Source of the DNA: JBPBPI01 sp050954885 | GTDB taxonomy: Bacteria; Pseudomonadota; Alphaproteobacteria; Caedimonadales; Caedimonadaceae | Reading direction: 5' to 3' | Assembly: GCA_050954885.1 (NCBI GenBank) | Contig: JBPBPI010000140.1 | Location: 1-7,429 of the forward strand | DNA length: 7,429 nucleotides | Part shown: one piece after another, positions 5,897 to 7,429 of the stretch | Numbering within the stretch: position 1 is the first letter of the stretch | How the letters are laid out: each line of letters begins with the position of its first letter | Made by a program: the position numbers and the translations under genes | Notes under the pieces: model-generated | What the model was told of the DNA's origin: nothing | The model's input: the letters and a program-made list of their open reading frames with translations, nothing else | Databases searched by the model: none

Positions 5897-6434
5897 CGCG
5901 CTTGTCTTCAATCACGTACAGGATGCTGTTGAGCAGCTCTCCGGTATCGATCAGCGGCTTTGACAGGTCGGTTGACGGTGCCAGCCCAGCGGCGCGGTTC
6001 TTTAGTTCCTGCTCCGACCCAACGTGGCCAGTCTTTCGGCTCGCAATGCGCCCGCGAAGCGTTCGCTCCGAAAGTGCAGGAGCGATGCCCGCTTCGATTA
6101 TGCTCTTGACAGACCCCTGCGCACCAAGACCCGCCTTCATCATCTCGGGCTGAGGGTCGCCGCCAAGCAAAGCGGCTTCACCTGCCTTCTTCAGTCTGGC
6201 GATGCTTTTGTCTTGAACTGCAGCAACGCCAGGAATCAGGAAGGGTCGCGCCGGGATGTTCCGTTCGGGGTCACCGAACTCGTTGATGTATCCACGGACA
6301 GCATTACCAACCGGGCTGCCGTCGTCGCGCGCATCGGCCGACTGCGGGATGCCGATCAGCACGCGCTTGTTCGTCAGGTCACGGACGCGGCGCAGGACGT
6401 TGGCGGCCATGTCCTTGGTGATGGTGACGGTCAT
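5889..6434 (-). CDS. Neck / tail-completion protein, HK97 gp10 or Mu gpG-like
   Basis: A 181-aa protein beginning MTVTITKDMAANVLRRVRDLTNKRVLIGIPQ. The hallmark motifs are YINEFGDPERNIPARPFLIPG (about residues 50-70), seen in virion morphogenesis proteins as hEFG..iPaRPF, and near the C-terminus KPLIDTGELLNSILYVIE, the kPLiDTG.L..Si motif of the same group. It should act at the head-tail joint or in tail completion. I chose the ATG at 6434 because it overlaps the TGA of the small gene upstream as ATGA. A GTG four codons earlier (6446) is the alternative. No clear Shine-Dalgarno precedes either, which fits coupled translation. The stop overlaps the next gene's start. Confidence 0.85.
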   Translation of the reverse strand: MTVTITKDMAANVLRRVRDLTNKRVLIGIPQSADARDDGSPVGNAVRGYINEFGDPERNIPARPFLIPGVAAVQDKSIARLKKAGEAALLGGDPQPEMMKAGLGAQGSVKSIIEAGIAPALSERTLRGRIASRKTGHVGSEQELKNRAAGLAPSTDLSKPLIDTGELLNSILYVIEDKRDA

Positions 6435-6511
6435 TTCGCCGGCCACATTGGCTTAAGCAGAAGAACGGGCCGCTGCGGCCTTGGTGGCGGCGGTGGCGGG
6501 CCCTTGCTCAT
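6431..6511 (-). CDS. Possible 26-aa proline-rich microprotein
   Basis: An open frame of 26 codons from ATG 6511-6509 to TGA 6433-6431. It encodes MSKG, six consecutive prolines, then RPQRPVLLLKPMWPAK. It starts four bases after the preceding stop (6516) and ends in an ATGA overlap with the gp10-like start. In an operon this tightly packed, both junctions are what a real gene would show, and without it there would be an 81-base gap. There is no clear Shine-Dalgarno, and low-complexity GC-rich DNA can produce proline runs by chance. Function is unknown; no membrane segment or known domain is visible. Confidence 0.4.
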   Translation of the reverse strand: MSKGPPPPPPRPQRPVLLLKPMWPAK

Positions 6512-6515
6512 AGTG

Positions 6516-6824
6516 TTAGGCGGCAGGCTCTTCGGCCACATCCGCCACGCGCGCCACCTCAGCCGACGCGGCCGGATCAACCGGCACATCGTGCGGCTTC
6601 TCGACGTTGGCCGGCGGGACACCGCGGGGCAGCAGCACGCCCTGCGTCGGCGGGAGCTCATGCACCATGAACGACGTCGGCAACTGCGACGAGAACGACT
6701 TGCTGTGTCCTCCGTCGACCTGGATCAGGTATGCGTGCGTGAACCGGCCGTCCTTGTCGTGGCTCATCGCCTGAACGTGGATCGGCTGGTCGCCCTTGTT
6801 GGTGACGACGAAGTGGCTGCTCAT
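6516..6824 (-). CDS. Unknown 102-aa protein in the connector module
   Basis: I place the start at ATG 6824 (MSSHFVVTNKGDQPIHVQ), 25 bases after the adaptor stop, with a weak GGGA upstream. Longer in-frame starts would run back into the adaptor gene and add an Arg/Pro-rich stretch that is its shadow. Residues 1-62 look beta-rich (VVTNKGDQPIHVQAM, HAYLIQVDGGHSKSF, SFMVHELP) and may form a small beta sandwich. Residues 63-102 are Pro/Ala/Val/Glu-rich and probably disordered. Position between adaptor and neck genes suggests a minor structural or assembly role, but no family is recognised. Confidence 0.72.
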   Translation of the reverse strand: MSSHFVVTNKGDQPIHVQAMSHDKDGRFTHAYLIQVDGGHSKSFSSQLPTSFMVHELPPTQGVLLPRGVPPANVEKPHDVPVDPAASAEVARVADVAEEPAA

Positions 6825-6849
6825 GGTGTGGATCCCGCTCGGGTGTGGA

Positions 6850-7329
6850 TTACCGGTAGCCGTAGCCATAGCCACGGAAACTATAGGCGCGCGGCCCCGG
6901 CACATACTTCGGGCCAGCCGCGAACGCCCGCATCATGGTGTAGAGGCGCTGACCGTACGATGTGTAGTTCCAAGCGCCCCCGCCCTCGATGCCAGTCGTC
7001 CCGGCGTAGCTGACCGACAGCGGCCCGACGCTCTTGGACGACATCGGCCCCTGCACGCTGCCGACGATCTGGCCTGATGTGCCGGCCTGAGTCTCACGAG
7101 CGGAGAGAACGATGTTGTGGGCGATGAAAAGCATGACAGCAAGCGGCAACTGTGTGCCGAAGCGGAAGGCGTTCAGTTGCGAGTAGGCCAGAGACAGCCA
7201 GAACTCGATCTGCGCCGCCGGGTAAAGCGTGGTGTTGCCGAACTCAGGGAAGGCGAGGACGAAGCTCGCGTAGGTGACCAGAGCGTTGCCGGCACTGTCG
7301 GTCGCGGGTGCGGTGACAGTGCCGGACAC
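6850..7329 (-). CDS. Head-tail adaptor protein, DUF4054 family
   Basis: A 159-aa protein of the DUF4054 type, related in role to HK97 gp6-like connectors that bind the portal. It starts at a GTG (MSGTVTAPATDSAGNAL). Family-like features are FVLAFPEFGNTTLYPAAQIEFWLSLA (start of the helical bundle), LPLAVMLFIAHNIVLSARE, then KSVGPLSVSYA and WNYTSYGQRLYTMMRAF, matching the usual S.G..SVSY....GWY..T.YG..F pattern. The C-terminus ends in an unusual Gly/Tyr/Arg tail (YSFRGYGYGYR). GAGG lies eight bases before the GTG, and the preceding gene ends three bases upstream, so the pair is probably coupled. Confidence 0.82.
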   Translation of the reverse strand: MSGTVTAPATDSAGNALVTYASFVLAFPEFGNTTLYPAAQIEFWLSLAYSQLNAFRFGTQLPLAVMLFIAHNIVLSARETQAGTSGQIVGSVQGPMSSKSVGPLSVSYAGTTGIEGGGAWNYTSYGQRLYTMMRAFAAGPKYVPGPRAYSFRGYGYGYR

Positions 7330-7332
7330 AGA

Positions 7333-7429
7333 TCAGACCTCGGGGCCGAAGACCGACGGCACGGTTGCGCTCTTGGCCTTGCGCTTGTCCTCGGCGGGCA
7401 CCAGCGTCATCGACGGCTGAACCGGAGGC
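7333..7429 (-). CDS. C-terminal fragment of an unidentified gene (5' end beyond window)
   Basis: A frame open from the right edge to TGA at 7335-7333, giving 31 residues ending DKRKAKSATVPSVFGPEV. It stops three bases before the adaptor GTG, the spacing of a coupled upstream gene. The fragment is Lys/Pro/Val-rich and too short to identify. In comparable phages the gene before the adaptor is the major capsid protein or a small unknown protein. An internal ATG at 7410 would allow a 25-aa gene, but continuation past the edge is more likely. Confidence 0.55.
   Translation of the reverse strand, partial: PPVQPSMTLVPAEDKRKAKSATVPSVFGPEV

Noticed and set aside
6896..6905. Upstream start for the 102-aa gene at 6905
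   Set aside because: It would overlap the adaptor coding end by more than 50 bases and add a peptide mirroring the adaptor DNA; ATG 6824 fits the gap between the genes.
6024..7013. Plus-strand open frame of 329 codons across the adaptor, 102-aa and gp10-like genes
   Set aside because: It is antisense to three recognisable minus-strand genes, is Arg/Val-rich without domain patterns, and is expected from high GC third-position bias.
1..7429. Defence system, CRISPR array, tRNA, integrase or attachment site
   Set aside because: No repeats, cloverleaf or recognisable genes of these kinds are visible; all coding sequence except the homing endonuclease fits a phage connector and tail module.

Overview
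The window is a stretch of a phage or prophage structural operon. Everything except one gene lies on the minus strand, so transcription runs from high to low coordinates. GC is high (hand-counted lines in the sheath region reach about 68%), which suggests a GC-rich, probably proteobacterial, host; no narrower assignment can be supported. The gene order and families point to a contractile-tailed phage (myovirus morphology).

Layout in the direction of transcription: the 3' end of an unidentified gene (7429-7333); a DUF4054-type head-tail adaptor (7329-6850); an unknown 102-aa protein (6824-6516); a possible 26-aa proline-rich microprotein (6511-6431); an HK97-gp10/Mu-gpG-like neck or tail-completion protein (6434-5889); an unknown 125-aa connector-region protein (5896-5519); a 72-aa protein with one membrane segment (5516-5298); a tail terminator of the gp12-like/LIC_12616 type (5288-4689); a DUF3383 tail sheath (4692-3538); a DUF3277 tail tube (3484-3032); a tail assembly chaperone with a -1 frameshift extension (2453-2007, extended to 1816); and a tape measure protein with a C-terminal tail-lysozyme domain (1826 to past the left edge). 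Neighbours are joined by short gaps or by ATGA-type overlaps, as in translationally coupled operons.

The exception is a plus-strand HNH-AP2 homing endonuclease (2502-3035) placed between the tube and chaperone genes and facing against the operon. Its GC is about 50%, and its stop codon overlaps the tube stop codon. A perfect 8-bp inverted repeat lies between it and the divergent chaperone gene, with a Shine-Dalgarno sequence on either side.

Together the genes build the connector and tail: adaptor and neck proteins close the head, the terminator caps the tail, the tube polymerises inside the sheath along the tape measure, and the chaperone with its frameshifted form loads the tape measure. 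The most notable signals are the GGGTTTT -1 slippery site, the antisense mobile endonuclease, a possible ATT start for the tube protein, and two small genes (26 and 72 aa) in the neck module. I see no tRNA, rRNA, CRISPR array, IS element, att site or convincing terminator. There is no gene-free stretch longer than 60 bases.
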